Shown here one piece after another: positions 23,374 through 31,498 of a DNA stretch of 50,985 bases (position 1 is the first letter of the stretch; every line of letters starts with the position of its first letter). The notes below the pieces were generated by a model. It was not told the origin of the DNA. It did no database searches and saw nothing but the letters and a program-made list of their open reading frames with translations. The DNA is taken from the NCBI GenBank assembly GCA_902812385.1, contig CADDZD010000011.1:1-50985 (forward strand). Direction: 5' to 3'. Source of the stretch: Clostridia bacterium. Lineage in GTDB: Bacteria; Bacillota; DSM-12270; Thermacetogeniales; Thermacetogeniaceae. The position numbers and the translations under genes were made by a program.

Positions 23374-24786
23374 CTAAACTTCGATCCCTTTACCCCGGCC
23401 ACCTACAGCCGCGGCCCTGCGCCCGTCCGGGACCAGCCGGATAAGCGGCATCGCCAGCAACAGCAGGGTGCTCATCCCCAGGAAAACCGTCCGGAATCCA
23501 GCCACTTTATTCGGGAAGTGGGAGAGGACCAGGACGATCCCTGCCGTTCCGATAACCCCGCCGGTCTGCCGGAACATCCCCCTGAGCCCTGTAATGGCGC
23601 TGATCTTCTCGGGCATCAGCTCGATGGCGGCGTTGTTGGAAGAGGGGCTGGCCATTCCAACACCCATACCGGATACAAAAATGAGGGCAGCCAGCCACCA
23701 GAAGGTCGGGATCGCCGGAGGCCGCCAGTACGGGTTCAACCCCAGGGTGGTCAGGGCCAGCACGAGAAACCCTGCCGCCATAGGTAACCGGTACCCGGTG
23801 CGGTTCAGCAGCATGCTGGTCACCGTTGACATCCCCATCATCCCCAGGGCCCGGGCCGTCAGGAGGGTGCCGCTGACCAGGCTGGACATCCCGTAGGTCA
23901 CCTGCCCGAAGTAGGGAATAAATGCCATCAGTCCGAAGATGCAGGCCCCGTAGATCAGGTTGAGCCCGTTGATCACCGCAAAGGCCGGGGTCTTCAGAAG
24001 GGAGAGATCCAAAATGGGAGCACCGGCGGTGCTTTCCCGATATAAGAAGAGGATGAGAAAAAGAACGGCCACAGCCGGCCAAATCCAGCTGCGCCATGAC
24101 GCAAGCGCTCCGGGCTGCTCCCCCAGTCGGGTCATAAAGTACATGATACTGAGCATCATCCCGGCGAAGAGGGCGGCCCCGGGAAAGTCCACCCGGGTGC
24201 GGCGGAATTGAGGATCCCTTTCCAGCAAAAACTGAGATAACAGGAGCACCAGGCAGCCGATGGGAACGTTGACCAGAAAAATGGCCTTCCACCCGGCGAC
24301 ATCCAGGATCCAGCCCCCCAGGGCGGGCCCGATAATCCCCCCCAGGGGAAAGATGCTGGTAAACAGCCCTATGGCCTGACTCCGGTTTTCCTGGAAGTAA
24401 TCCCCGACGATCCCCGTCGCCGAGGGAATGAAACTCCCCCCGCCCAGGGCCTGTAAGAAACGGAAAAGGATCAAAAAGTAGATGTTGGGTGAAAGGGCGC
24501 AGAGCATTGAACTCACCGTAAAAACCACCACACAGGCCATAAAGATCCTTTTGCGCCCCCACTCGTCGCTGATGCGGCCCATCAAGGGCATGATGGTCAG
24601 GGTCATCAACTGGTAGGCGGTGATTACCCATCCCGCCCAGTTCAAATCCGCCCGCAGGTTGCGCTCAATGAGCGGAAGGGCGGTGGCCACAATGGTGGAA
24701 TCCACCGAAGACATGAAAAGGGCAAGAGAAACCACAAAAAAAACAAGATACTTTCGATATCTGTTTCCTCTGGCCATTCGGATCAT
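23374..24786 (-). CDS. MFS multidrug exporter, DHA2 (EmrB/QacA) type
   Basis: A 470-residue membrane protein with about 14 hydrophobic segments, the size and topology of 14-TM drug:H+ antiporters. It opens with SVDSTIVATALPLIE (TM1) and has motif A GRISDEWGRKR near residue 68 and motif C-like LGGIIGPALGGWI near 148. It likely exports toxic hydrophobic compounds; the substrate is not predictable. The start may be ATG 24786 or ATG 24777. No regulator gene is adjacent. Confidence 0.88.
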   Translation of the reverse strand: MIRMARGNRYRKYLVFFVVSLALFMSSVDSTIVATALPLIERNLRADLNWAGWVITAYQLMTLTIMPLMGRISDEWGRKRIFMACVVVFTVSSMLCALSPNIYFLILFRFLQALGGGSFIPSATGIVGDYFQENRSQAIGLFTSIFPLGGIIGPALGGWILDVAGWKAIFLVNVPIGCLVLLLSQFLLERDPQFRRTRVDFPGAALFAGMMLSIMYFMTRLGEQPGALASWRSWIWPAVAVLFLILFLYRESTAGAPILDLSLLKTPAFAVINGLNLIYGACIFGLMAFIPYFGQVTYGMSSLVSGTLLTARALGMMGMSTVTSMLLNRTGYRLPMAAGFLVLALTTLGLNPYWRPPAIPTFWWLAALIFVSGMGVGMASPSSNNAAIELMPEKISAITGLRGMFRQTGGVIGTAGIVLVLSHFPNKVAGFRTVFLGMSTLLLLAMPLIRLVPDGRRAAAVGGRGKGIEV

Positions 24787-24902
24787 GCTCCAACCCTCAA
24801 CTTATCCCTTTTCCCGAACTGCCGGGGCATCCGGAAAGATTTCGCGTGCCGGAGGCTACAGGATTAAGCTTCCTACTCCCTGCTGACCATTGTTAAAGAT
24901 TG

Positions 24903-24947
24903 CTAAAGACAAAAGAACCGTCCCCTTGTCTGCTTGTCTGTTGTCTG
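24903..24947. repeat. Dispersed intergenic repeat, copy 1
   Basis: AAAGACAAAAGAACCGTCCCC followed by TTGTCTGC, TTGTCTG and TTGTCTGC units. The core (AGACAA-AGAACCGTCCCC-TTGTCT) recurs at 29276-29312. The AGACAA...TTGTCT ends are inverted repeats. No coding content. Confidence 0.7.
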
Positions 24948-24959
24948 CAGAAAAAAAAC

Positions 24960-25056
24960 TGGCGGGAGCGTGTGGGAATCGAACCCACCAGAGACACTCG
25001 TCATGCCTCTCGCCGGATTTGAAGTCCGGGCGCACCACCAGGCACAATCCGCTCCC
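24960..25056 (-). tRNA. selC: tRNA-Sec (anticodon UCA)
   Basis: A 97-nt selenocysteine tRNA. The anticodon loop CGGAC-TTCAAAT-CCG carries UCA. The long variable arm (GAGGCATGACGAGTGTCTC) and T-arm GTGGG-TTCGATT-CCCAC are clear. The acceptor arm pairs GGGAGCG with CGCTCCC and ends GCCA. The 8th acceptor pair typical of bacterial tRNA-Sec appears as a G-A mismatch. Together with selA and selB at 35055-38447 it shows that the organism decodes UGA as selenocysteine. Confidence 0.95.
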
Positions 25057-25066
25057 GTTCGAGGCT

Positions 25067-25095
25067 ATTCTATCACAATCCACTGCCTGCGTCCA
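25067..25095 (-). promoter_or_regulatory. Promoter of tRNA-Sec
   Basis: Minus-strand TGGACG (25090-25095), 17-bp spacer, TAGAAT (25067-25072), with the tRNA 5' end 10 bp downstream. It could give an independent transcript in addition to readthrough from the dehydratase operon. Confidence 0.55.
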
Positions 25096-25127
25096 GTTTG
25101 GCCGTCGTCGGGTTCCGGAGGAAGCGG

Positions 25128-25922
25128 TCACACGGCCTTTCCGGAGCGCTTCTTCCGGGCGATCAGGGCGGCGCCCAACGCCCCAACGATCTGCGGCTCC
25201 GGCGGGACGACGATCTCCGCCCCCAGTTTTTCGGACAGGGCCCTGACGACCCCTGGGTTCTTGGCCACGCCGCCGGTCATCATCACCCGGGGCATGATCC
25301 CCAGCCGGTTGGCCATACCCGCCGTCCGTTCGGCGATAGATCGGTGCAGGCCGCGGACGATCTCCGGGCGGGGAATCCCCCGGGCGATCAGGGAGATCAC
25401 CTCCGATTCCGCAAAAACGGTGCACATGCTGCTGATCTCCGCCGCCCCCTCTGCTTTTAAGTCTTCATTCCCCAAGGTGGAAACGGATAGCTCCAGCCTG
25501 TCCGCCATGACCTCCAGAAACCGTCCGGTGCCTGCGGCGCACTTGTCGTTCATGAGGAAATCGATGACGTTCCCCTGCCCGTCGAGCCGGATCACCTTGC
25601 TGTCCTGCCCGCCGATGTCGATCACCGTCCGGACCTCCGGGTTCAGAAAGGCGGAGCCGCGGCCGTGGCAGGAGATCTCCGTTACCTGGCCGTCTGCAAA
25701 GGGAACGCTCATCCTCCCGTAGCCGGTGGCCACCACGGTGTCCACTTCTGAAAGGCTTATCCCCGCCTTCTCCAGGACCTCCTCAAAGGCGCGCTCCGCC
25801 GCCGCCCGGGCCTGGGCGCCGGTGTTTACGATGCTGTATGCCAGCACCTCACCGTCCCGCAGGAGAACTGCATCGGTGGACAGAGACCCGACGTCGATTC
25901 CGGCCGTAATCATATCAGGCAT
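25128..25922 (-). CDS. 2-hydroxyacyl-CoA dehydratase activase (HgdC/BadF family)
   Basis: A 264-residue ASKHA-fold ATPase that injects a low-potential electron into the dehydratase. Markers are GIDVGSLSTDAVLL (phosphate 1, residue ~8), DIGGQDSK (phosphate 2, near 102), NDKCAAGTGRFLE and MCTVFAESEV (the two cysteines that hold the inter-subunit [4Fe-4S] cluster) and MTGGVAKN (adenosine site). It overlaps the preceding dehydratase subunit gene by 13 bp, so all three proteins are made together. Confidence 0.92.
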   Translation of the reverse strand: MPDMITAGIDVGSLSTDAVLLRDGEVLAYSIVNTGAQARAAAERAFEEVLEKAGISLSEVDTVVATGYGRMSVPFADGQVTEISCHGRGSAFLNPEVRTVIDIGGQDSKVIRLDGQGNVIDFLMNDKCAAGTGRFLEVMADRLELSVSTLGNEDLKAEGAAEISSMCTVFAESEVISLIARGIPRPEIVRGLHRSIAERTAGMANRLGIMPRVMMTGGVAKNPGVVRALSEKLGAEIVVPPEPQIVGALGAALIARKKRSGKAV

Positions 25923-27196
25923 CCCTCTTTCCTTTCTTCCAGGATTTCAAAAAAGGCCTGCAGGCGTGTCAGCATCCCTCCGGCCGCCTCGTTCCTTCCG
26001 TCCAGGCAGTCGCCGTCGAGGAGCAAAACCGGCCAGCCCGCTTCCTGCAAGGCTTCCTTCAGGAACAGGGAGCCCCCTGTGGACTGGCGGCAGCCGTGGT
26101 GGGAAAAGTGGACGATCCCGTCCACCCGGTACTTCTCGGCCAGTTCCCGGATCACCCTGATGCGCTCCTCCACCGGTTTGTAGTCGAAGTGGGCCAGCAC
26201 CTTCCGGGCTAGGCTGAGGAAGGGCTCGCCCGGGTCCAGGGGCGGCCAGTAGATGTGGTTGAATTCCTCGTAGGCCAGAACCCCTCCGGCCTGCTCGATG
26301 AAGCTCATCACCTCATTGCTGTAGTAGGGCTTCAGGTGCAGCCAGAGCAGGCGGTATTTCTCCGCCCCGCCCCACCGGCCCCCGACGATCTTTTCCTCGA
26401 TCTCCTCCGCCAGACAGGCGGAAATCTCCGCGGCCTCCCGGCTTCCCTGCCCGATAAAGAATAAGTAGATGAAGGCCAGCATGTCGTTCCCGGAAATGGG
26501 CGACGGCACCCGGCAGCGCAGTTCATTCGCCCGGATCATGTTTTTCCGGAAGCCGTTGCTGTGCCGGAGTGCCTCTTCCAGAGATGCCCGGTTGGGCCTG
26601 CGCCCGGTCGCCTCCGCCAGGTCATGCCACAGCCTCTCAAGCTGTTCGGCCACGTAAACCTCGGCTTCCCGGCTTGCGGTGTAAGGCACATCCAGGGTAA
26701 AACAGGGAGCACCGTAGATCTCCGCCATATTTTGAAAAAGCAGGGGCGCTCCATCGCAGAGGTGAGTGCTGGCCAGGAGGGCGGCAGGCCTCGGTAGGTG
26801 GCCGGCCCGGGCGGCTCCTGCGATGCAGCGGTGAAAGGAGCAGAGGTCCCTGCTGTAGCCCGCCTCTTCCCCCATGCTCAACGCCTCCGGGCCGAAGCCC
26901 ATCCCCGTAATAAATGCAGCCGCCACCTCCGGAGAAAAGGGGCACAGCTGCAGGCCCCAGGCGATTTCCACGGGGAAAAAGGCGCTCGACCAGACCACCG
27001 GAACCTTCCCGGTGTAGGCACGGCCCGTCTGGTGGAGGGCGAACCGGCTCATCTGGTAGATCGCCTGCCAGGGGAAGCTCTTTTTCGCCAGGGCCAGGGC
27101 CCCCTCCACGATCCGGTAAGAGACGGGGGAAGAAAGCACCTTTCCCCACCGGCCCCTGTCCTTTAAAAGGTTTTGAATCGTCCTGTTGAGATCCAT
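25910..27196 (-). CDS. 2-hydroxyacyl-CoA dehydratase, subunit of the HgdB/BcrB type
   Basis: A 428-residue protein of the 2-hydroxyacyl-CoA dehydratase D-component family (PF06050). Typical features are CSFHRCIAGAARAG near residue 115, THLCDGAP, YGAPCFTLDVPY and the C-terminal HHGCRQSTGG near 378. Cysteines at these places bind the [4Fe-4S] cluster in the family. The reaction is reductive removal of water from (R)-2-hydroxyacyl-CoA (or aryl-CoA reduction in relatives). It follows the other subunit gene with no gap (stop 27197, start 27196). Confidence 0.85.
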   Translation of the reverse strand: MDLNRTIQNLLKDRGRWGKVLSSPVSYRIVEGALALAKKSFPWQAIYQMSRFALHQTGRAYTGKVPVVWSSAFFPVEIAWGLQLCPFSPEVAAAFITGMGFGPEALSMGEEAGYSRDLCSFHRCIAGAARAGHLPRPAALLASTHLCDGAPLLFQNMAEIYGAPCFTLDVPYTASREAEVYVAEQLERLWHDLAEATGRRPNRASLEEALRHSNGFRKNMIRANELRCRVPSPISGNDMLAFIYLFFIGQGSREAAEISACLAEEIEEKIVGGRWGGAEKYRLLWLHLKPYYSNEVMSFIEQAGGVLAYEEFNHIYWPPLDPGEPFLSLARKVLAHFDYKPVEERIRVIRELAEKYRVDGIVHFSHHGCRQSTGGSLFLKEALQEAGWPVLLLDGDCLDGRNEAAGGMLTRLQAFFEILEERKEGCLI

Positions 27197-28315
27197 CTAA
27201 TCACCGGCCTGTTCTCCAAGCAGTTCCAGGTAGGCCTGGATGCGGGTGCGCGCCTGTTCCAGTCCGACGTCCCTGTACTCGGTCTCCAGGTAAAGCACCG
27301 GTATCCCGGCCTCCGCGAAACGCTCCCGCAATAGGGGGTACTCGTACAGCGAGGCGTCACAGAACTTCAAGGCATGGTAGATGACCCCCCGGGCACCGGT
27401 CTCCCTTGCCAGAGACAGCAGGTATGAAAAACGCTCTTTCCCCGCCAGCATCCTGGGGCAGGGCACCCGCTCCAGGTACCCACCGGCCAGAGAGATAAAG
27501 GGATCGGGTCCTTCTTTCACCTCCGGAAGACAGTACCGGTACCCCTGGCAGAGGTCATCCCCGGCGATATTTCCCCCCAACTCCTCGATCAGGTCCAGGT
27601 AGGCGAAGGGAAGCGGGCTTCCCGCCACAAGCAGGCGCGGGCCCCCGGGCGAGCCCCTACGCCGCAGCCCGGCAAGCAGCGCTGCCGCCGGTGAGCCATC
27701 CACCCGGCTTTCTCCGTTTTTATTCCCTTTCAGCGCCTTGACAATGCCGTCCAGGATGGGGTGAAATTCGTCCTTTTTGGCCCGGCCTGCGGCCCGGACG
27801 ACCTCCAGGAGCCCCGCCGCCCGGAAGTCTTCGGGTCGTTCCCTCCGCAGACGGTAGAGCTCCCGCAGGAGACGGCGCACCCTTTGGTGTGCCCGCAGGG
27901 CCTCGGAAAAAGCACCATCGTCCCAGGCTGCTCCGTAGAAGCTGCTCAGGCGGCCGGCCATGGCGCGCAGTGACGAAGCAAAAGCCCGCACCGCAGCATC
28001 ATTGCCGTCAGGGGTGCGGGGGAGATCCAGGAGGTGTACGAAAAATTCCTTTCCCCGGCGCTCACCGGAGTACCTGAAGGCGCTGGCCAGGTGCACCAGG
28101 GCGTGGCAGGAAGCCGCCAAAACAACCCCTGTCAGAGAGGGGTTCGCCATCCCCTCGTTCAAGCACGCCCGGCCCAGCGGGCAGAAGTTGACGGGGAGAT
28201 ATTCCAGGTCCGCCTTTGCATATTCACCCCGGTCGTCCCCGTAAAGACGGTATGATTCCAAACCCAGGGTGGCAAAGATCTCTTCCGGGGTGTACGTGCA
28301 AACCCAACCGAGCAT
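27197..28315 (-). CDS. 2-hydroxyacyl-CoA dehydratase, second subunit (HgdA-like)
   Basis: About 372 residues of the same family, with MLGWVCTYTPEEIF at the start, the FCPLGRACLNEG region near residue 55, VLAASCHALVHLASAFRY near 75, and a C-terminal ALKFCDASLYEYPLL block. Cysteines in these regions are candidates for cluster binding. ATG 28315 (TGGAGATACGCAG before it) is better supported than the in-frame upstream starts. First gene of the operon, behind a strong promoter. The substrate is not known; the neighbouring amino acid importer hints at amino-acid-derived 2-hydroxyacids (inference). Confidence 0.82.
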   Translation of the reverse strand: MLGWVCTYTPEEIFATLGLESYRLYGDDRGEYAKADLEYLPVNFCPLGRACLNEGMANPSLTGVVLAASCHALVHLASAFRYSGERRGKEFFVHLLDLPRTPDGNDAAVRAFASSLRAMAGRLSSFYGAAWDDGAFSEALRAHQRVRRLLRELYRLRRERPEDFRAAGLLEVVRAAGRAKKDEFHPILDGIVKALKGNKNGESRVDGSPAAALLAGLRRRGSPGGPRLLVAGSPLPFAYLDLIEELGGNIAGDDLCQGYRYCLPEVKEGPDPFISLAGGYLERVPCPRMLAGKERFSYLLSLARETGARGVIYHALKFCDASLYEYPLLRERFAEAGIPVLYLETEYRDVGLEQARTRIQAYLELLGEQAGD

Positions 28316-28350
28316 CTGCGTATCTCCAGAATTAGATGAATGTTCCCATG

Positions 28351-28404
28351 GAAACCGCCGGGAGGCGGTGGTTTCTATTATATGCATCCTCCATAATATG
28401 TCAA
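28351..28404 (-). promoter_or_regulatory. Promoter and leader hairpin of the dehydratase operon
   Basis: Minus-strand TTGACA (28399-28404), 16-bp spacer, TATAAT (28377-28382): a near-perfect sigma-A promoter. The transcript would start at the edge of an inverted repeat (28351-28375, GAAACC-CCGCC / GGCGG-TTTC) that may be an operator or a stabilising 5' hairpin. Confidence 0.8.
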
Positions 28405-28440
28405 GCCCTCCAACCTTTTTGCCGATAGCAGGGCACAAAC

Positions 28441-28460
28441 AAGCCGGCAGGCTCCGGCTT
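28441..28460 (-). terminator. Terminator of the liv-type operon
   Basis: AAGCCGG (28441-28447) and CCGGCTT (28454-28460) form a stem just after the last ABC gene (stop at 28483). On the minus strand it continues TTGTTTGTG, a weak T tract. Confidence 0.5.
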
Positions 28461-28482
28461 GTATAGCCTGTCTGTAGCAGGC

Positions 28483-29205
28483 TTACCCTCCCAGGTAGGC
28501 CTGCTTCACCTCCTCCCGGTCAAGCAGTTCCCGGGCCGGCCCCTCCAGGACGATCCTGCCGGTTTCCAGGACGTAGGCCCTGTGGGCGATCTGGAGGGCC
28601 ATGCGGGCGTTCTGTTCGACCAGGAGGATGGTGGTTCCCTCGCGGTTGATCTCCTGGATAATGGAAAAAATCTCTTTCACGAGCAGGGGAGCCAGCCCCA
28701 TCGAGGGCTCGTCCAGGAGCATGAGGCGCGGGCGGGTCATCAGGGCGCGCCCGATGGCCAGCATCTGCTGTTCGCCGCCGCTCAGGGTTCCGGCAACCTG
28801 GTTTCTGCGCTCCCGCAGACGGGGGAAGCGGTCCAGGACGCTCTCCAGGTCCCTCCTGACCTCCCTTTGATCGCTCCTGGTGTAGGCTCCCATCTCCAGG
28901 TTCTCCAGAACCGTCAGGTTGGCAAAGACCCTGCGCCCCTCCGGAACCTGGGCGATCCCCTTCCGGACGATCTGATGGGCAGGCAGCTTCATCAGCTCTT
29001 CCCCCCGGAAAAGGATCCTGCCCGAGGCGTTCCGGACTACACCGGAAATTGCCCGCAGGGTGGTGCTTTTCCCCGCGCCGTTCGCCCCGATCAGGCTGAC
29101 AATTTCCCCCTCCTCCACCGCCAGGTTGATGCCCTTCAGTGCCCAGATGGCGCCGTAATATACGTTTACATCCTCAAGGGCAAGGATCGGTCCCTTTCTT
29201 GCCAT
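28483..29205 (-). CDS. livF: Branched-chain amino acid-type ABC ATPase, LivF-like (second copy)
   Basis: A 240-residue ATPase with Walker A GANGAGKST (near 40), signature LSGGEQQM and Walker B LMLLDEPSMGLAP. It fits the LivF subgroup (VPEGRRVF, VEQNARMALQIAHRAYVLETG). The start is ATG 29205 (AAGGGGAT upstream); the longer frame to 29325 is not supported. It is a close relative of the LivF at 30018-30728 and is separated from it by the AcuB-like gene and a dispersed repeat, so it may have arisen by duplication or belong to a second importer sharing the permeases. Confidence 0.88.
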   Translation of the reverse strand: MARKGPILALEDVNVYYGAIWALKGINLAVEEGEIVSLIGANGAGKSTTLRAISGVVRNASGRILFRGEELMKLPAHQIVRKGIAQVPEGRRVFANLTVLENLEMGAYTRSDQREVRRDLESVLDRFPRLRERRNQVAGTLSGGEQQMLAIGRALMTRPRLMLLDEPSMGLAPLLVKEIFSIIQEINREGTTILLVEQNARMALQIAHRAYVLETGRIVLEGPARELLDREEVKQAYLGG

Positions 29206-29275
29206 GTATATCCCCTTTGCTCCCGAGCAGCCGCATTCTAGCCGCCGGTTGTGACGTAAAAAAGCCCGGCTCTCA

Positions 29276-29312
29276 TAGACAAGAGAACCGTCCCCTTGTC
29301 TGTCCCCTTGTC
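29276..29312. repeat. Dispersed intergenic repeat, copy 2
   Basis: AGACAAGAGAACCGTCCCC-TTGTCTGTCCCC-TTGTCTGC between two operon genes; the same core is at 24903-24947. AGACAAG and CTTGTCT are inverted repeats flanking AGAACCGTCCC. Confidence 0.7.
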
Positions 29313-29314
29313 TG

Positions 29315-29971
29315 CTATACCGCAATGTGCCCCTTCCAGGCCACCGATTTGACCGTAATACCCAGGGCCTTCAGGGCCTCGGTGATGGCGGTGGCGTCGG
29401 TCGTCCTCAGCTGCATGATCAGGATCACCCCGTCGTGGTCGTTGTGGAATACGGCCAGATGGGAGATGTCCCCCCCGTTCTTCCAGACGGCCTCCGTCAC
29501 CTTGGCCAGCATCCCCGGTTTATCGGCCATCTCCAGGGTCAGCCTGGTGCCGGGATCGCGCAGGCCCATCAGCTCGATGAAGGCGTCAAAGATGTTGCTC
29601 TCGGTGATGATTCCCACCAGTTTGCCGTCTTCCACCACCGGAATCGCACCGATCTCGTTGTCCCGCATGATCAGGGCGGCCTCCTCCAGAAAGGCGTCCG
29701 GACTGATGGTGATCACCTTCTGTTTCTTGATGATCTTTTCGATCTTCATGCGGGAGAGAAGGTAGTTCAGTTCAAAGATGCTCAGCGAGGTTGCCGGCGA
29801 TGGGGAGACCTCCATCAGGTCCCGGTCGGTGACGATACCGACCAGCTTGCCCCTGTCAAGCACAGGAAGACGCCTGATGTTGTGTTCCCGCATCAGGCTC
29901 AAGGCATCCGCAATCGTGGTCTGCGGGGTGATGGTGATGGGGTCCGGTGTCATCTTGTCGCGCACCAGCAT
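29315..29971 (-). CDS. CBS-pair/ACT regulatory protein (AcuB-like)
   Basis: A 218-residue cytoplasmic protein: two CBS domains (residues ~1-60 with MTPDPITITPQTTIADAL, and ~70-135 with VITISPDAFLEEAAL and IGAIPVVEDGKLVGIITES) followed by an ACT-like domain (residues ~143-215, LTLEMADKPGMLAKVTEAV). The layout matches AcuB-type proteins of Firmicutes, which bind adenine nucleotides and perhaps amino acids. The start is ATG 29971 with AAAGGGG upstream. It is embedded between two LivF genes, which suggests it senses energy state or the imported amino acid (inference). Confidence 0.85.
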   Translation of the reverse strand: MLVRDKMTPDPITITPQTTIADALSLMREHNIRRLPVLDRGKLVGIVTDRDLMEVSPSPATSLSIFELNYLLSRMKIEKIIKKQKVITISPDAFLEEAALIMRDNEIGAIPVVEDGKLVGIITESNIFDAFIELMGLRDPGTRLTLEMADKPGMLAKVTEAVWKNGGDISHLAVFHNDHDGVILIMQLRTTDATAITEALKALGITVKSVAWKGHIAV

Positions 29972-30017
29972 GTTAAACGCCCCTTTCTTAAAATTTATTT
30001 GAAAAGGACTTGAGAGC

Positions 30018-30728
30018 TTAAGCACTCTCTCCCAGGTAAGCGGCCCTGACCCCTTCGTGGGCCTGGAGTTCCCTCGAATCCCCCGACAAGACTATGCGGC
30101 CGCTTTCCAGGACGTAGGCCCTGTTAGCAATCTGCAGGGCCATGTAGGCATTCTGCTCGACGAGGAGGACCGTGGTTCCCTGCTGGTTGATGGTGGAGAT
30201 AATGTTGAAGATCTCCTCGACCAGGATCGGGGAGAGCCCCATGGACGGCTCGTCGAGCAAGAGCAGGACCGGCTTTGCCATCAGCGCCCGCCCGATGGCC
30301 AGCATCTGCTGTTCGCCACCGGAGAGGGTGCCGGCCAGCTGCCTGGACCTCTCCTTCAAGCGCGGAAAGCGCTGGAAGACCTCCTCCAGGGAGGCCTGGA
30401 TCTCCGCCCGGTCGGTTCTTGTGTAGGCTCCCATCATCAGATTTTCCAGCACCGTCAGGTTGCCGATGATTCTTCTCCCCTCGGGAACGTGGGAGATGCC
30501 CATGGACACAACCTTATGGGGTTTCATGCCGGTGATCGGTTTTCCCCGGAACAGGATCTCCCCCCCGGTGGGCCTGTTCAGGGCGGAGATGGTCCTCAGG
30601 GTGGTGGTTTTTCCCGCCCCGTTCGCCCCGATCAGGGTGACGATTTCGCCTTCCTGCACATCAAAGGAGATGCCGTGCAGGGCGCGGATGTTCCCAAAAA
30701 AGACGCTCAGATCTTTGACTTCCAGCAT
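30018..30728 (-). CDS. livF: Branched-chain amino acid-type ABC ATPase LivF
   Basis: A 236-residue ATPase: Walker A GANGAGKTT (near 35), VPEGRRIIGNL, signature LSGGEQQM, Walker B LLLLDEPSMGLSP and the LivF hallmark VEQNAYMALQIANRAYVLESG. Its ATG overlaps the LivG stop (TGATG), and it lies in the order livK-livH-livM-livG-livF. It powers import with LivG. Confidence 0.93.
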   Translation of the reverse strand: MLEVKDLSVFFGNIRALHGISFDVQEGEIVTLIGANGAGKTTTLRTISALNRPTGGEILFRGKPITGMKPHKVVSMGISHVPEGRRIIGNLTVLENLMMGAYTRTDRAEIQASLEEVFQRFPRLKERSRQLAGTLSGGEQQMLAIGRALMAKPVLLLLDEPSMGLSPILVEEIFNIISTINQQGTTVLLVEQNAYMALQIANRAYVLESGRIVLSGDSRELQAHEGVRAAYLGESA

Positions 30729-31498
30729 CAGGCAACAGCCCCCTTACCCAGGTAGGCCTCGAGAACCTTCGGGTTCTGGCGCACCTCGTGCGGCAGGCCC
30801 CGGGCGATGATCTCCCCGAAGTCCATCACCACCAGGCGCTCGCAGAGGTTCATCACAAGCCCCATCTGGTGCTCGATCAGGAGCACGGTCAGGTTGAATT
30901 TTTGCTTGATGAAGCGGATCAGTTCCACCAGTTGCTGCACCTCCGCCGGGTTCATGCCCGCAGCGGGTTCGTCCAGCAGGAGCAGCTCCGGCCCCACCGC
31001 CAGGGCGCGGGCGATTTCCACGCGCCGCTGGTCGCCGTACGGCAGGTTTTTCACCGCCGTGTTCGCCTTGTCGGCGATGTTCAGGGTTTCCAGGAGTTCA
31101 AAGGCCCGCTCGTTGATCTCCGCCTCCTTTGCCCGGAAGCGCGGGGTGCGCAGGAAGGCGTCGATCAGCCCGTAACCCGCCCGGGGGTGAAAGGCCACCC
31201 GTACGTTGTCAAGGACCGAATTATCCCGGAAAAGCCTGATGTTTTGAAAGGTCCGGGCGATCCCCAGCCGGGCGATCTGGTAAGGCTTGAGCCCCACGAT
31301 CGACCGCCCCTTAAAGACGATCGTCCCGTCGGTGGGCGGGAAATATCCGGAAATCATGTTGAAGACCGTCGTCTTGCCGGCTCCGTTGGGGCCGATCAGC
31401 CCGACAACCTCACCGGGCTCGATGGTAAGGTCAAACCTGTTTACGGCTCGCAAGCCTCCGAAATTGATGCCGAGTCCTTTAACCTCTAAGAGCGGCAT
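30728..31498 (-). CDS. livG: Branched-chain amino acid-type ABC ATPase LivG
   Basis: A 256-residue ATPase: GPNGAGKTTVFNMISGY (Walker A, near 35), the LivG hallmark ARTFQNIRLF, LPYGDQRRVEIARAL (signature variant) and LLLDEPAAGMNP (Walker B). The start is ATG 31498 with GGAGGGAG upstream. It overlaps livM by 20 bp and livF by 1 bp. Confidence 0.93.
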   Translation of the reverse strand: MPLLEVKGLGINFGGLRAVNRFDLTIEPGEVVGLIGPNGAGKTTVFNMISGYFPPTDGTIVFKGRSIVGLKPYQIARLGIARTFQNIRLFRDNSVLDNVRVAFHPRAGYGLIDAFLRTPRFRAKEAEINERAFELLETLNIADKANTAVKNLPYGDQRRVEIARALAVGPELLLLDEPAAGMNPAEVQQLVELIRFIKQKFNLTVLLIEHQMGLVMNLCERLVVMDFGEIIARGLPHEVRQNPKVLEAYLGKGAVA

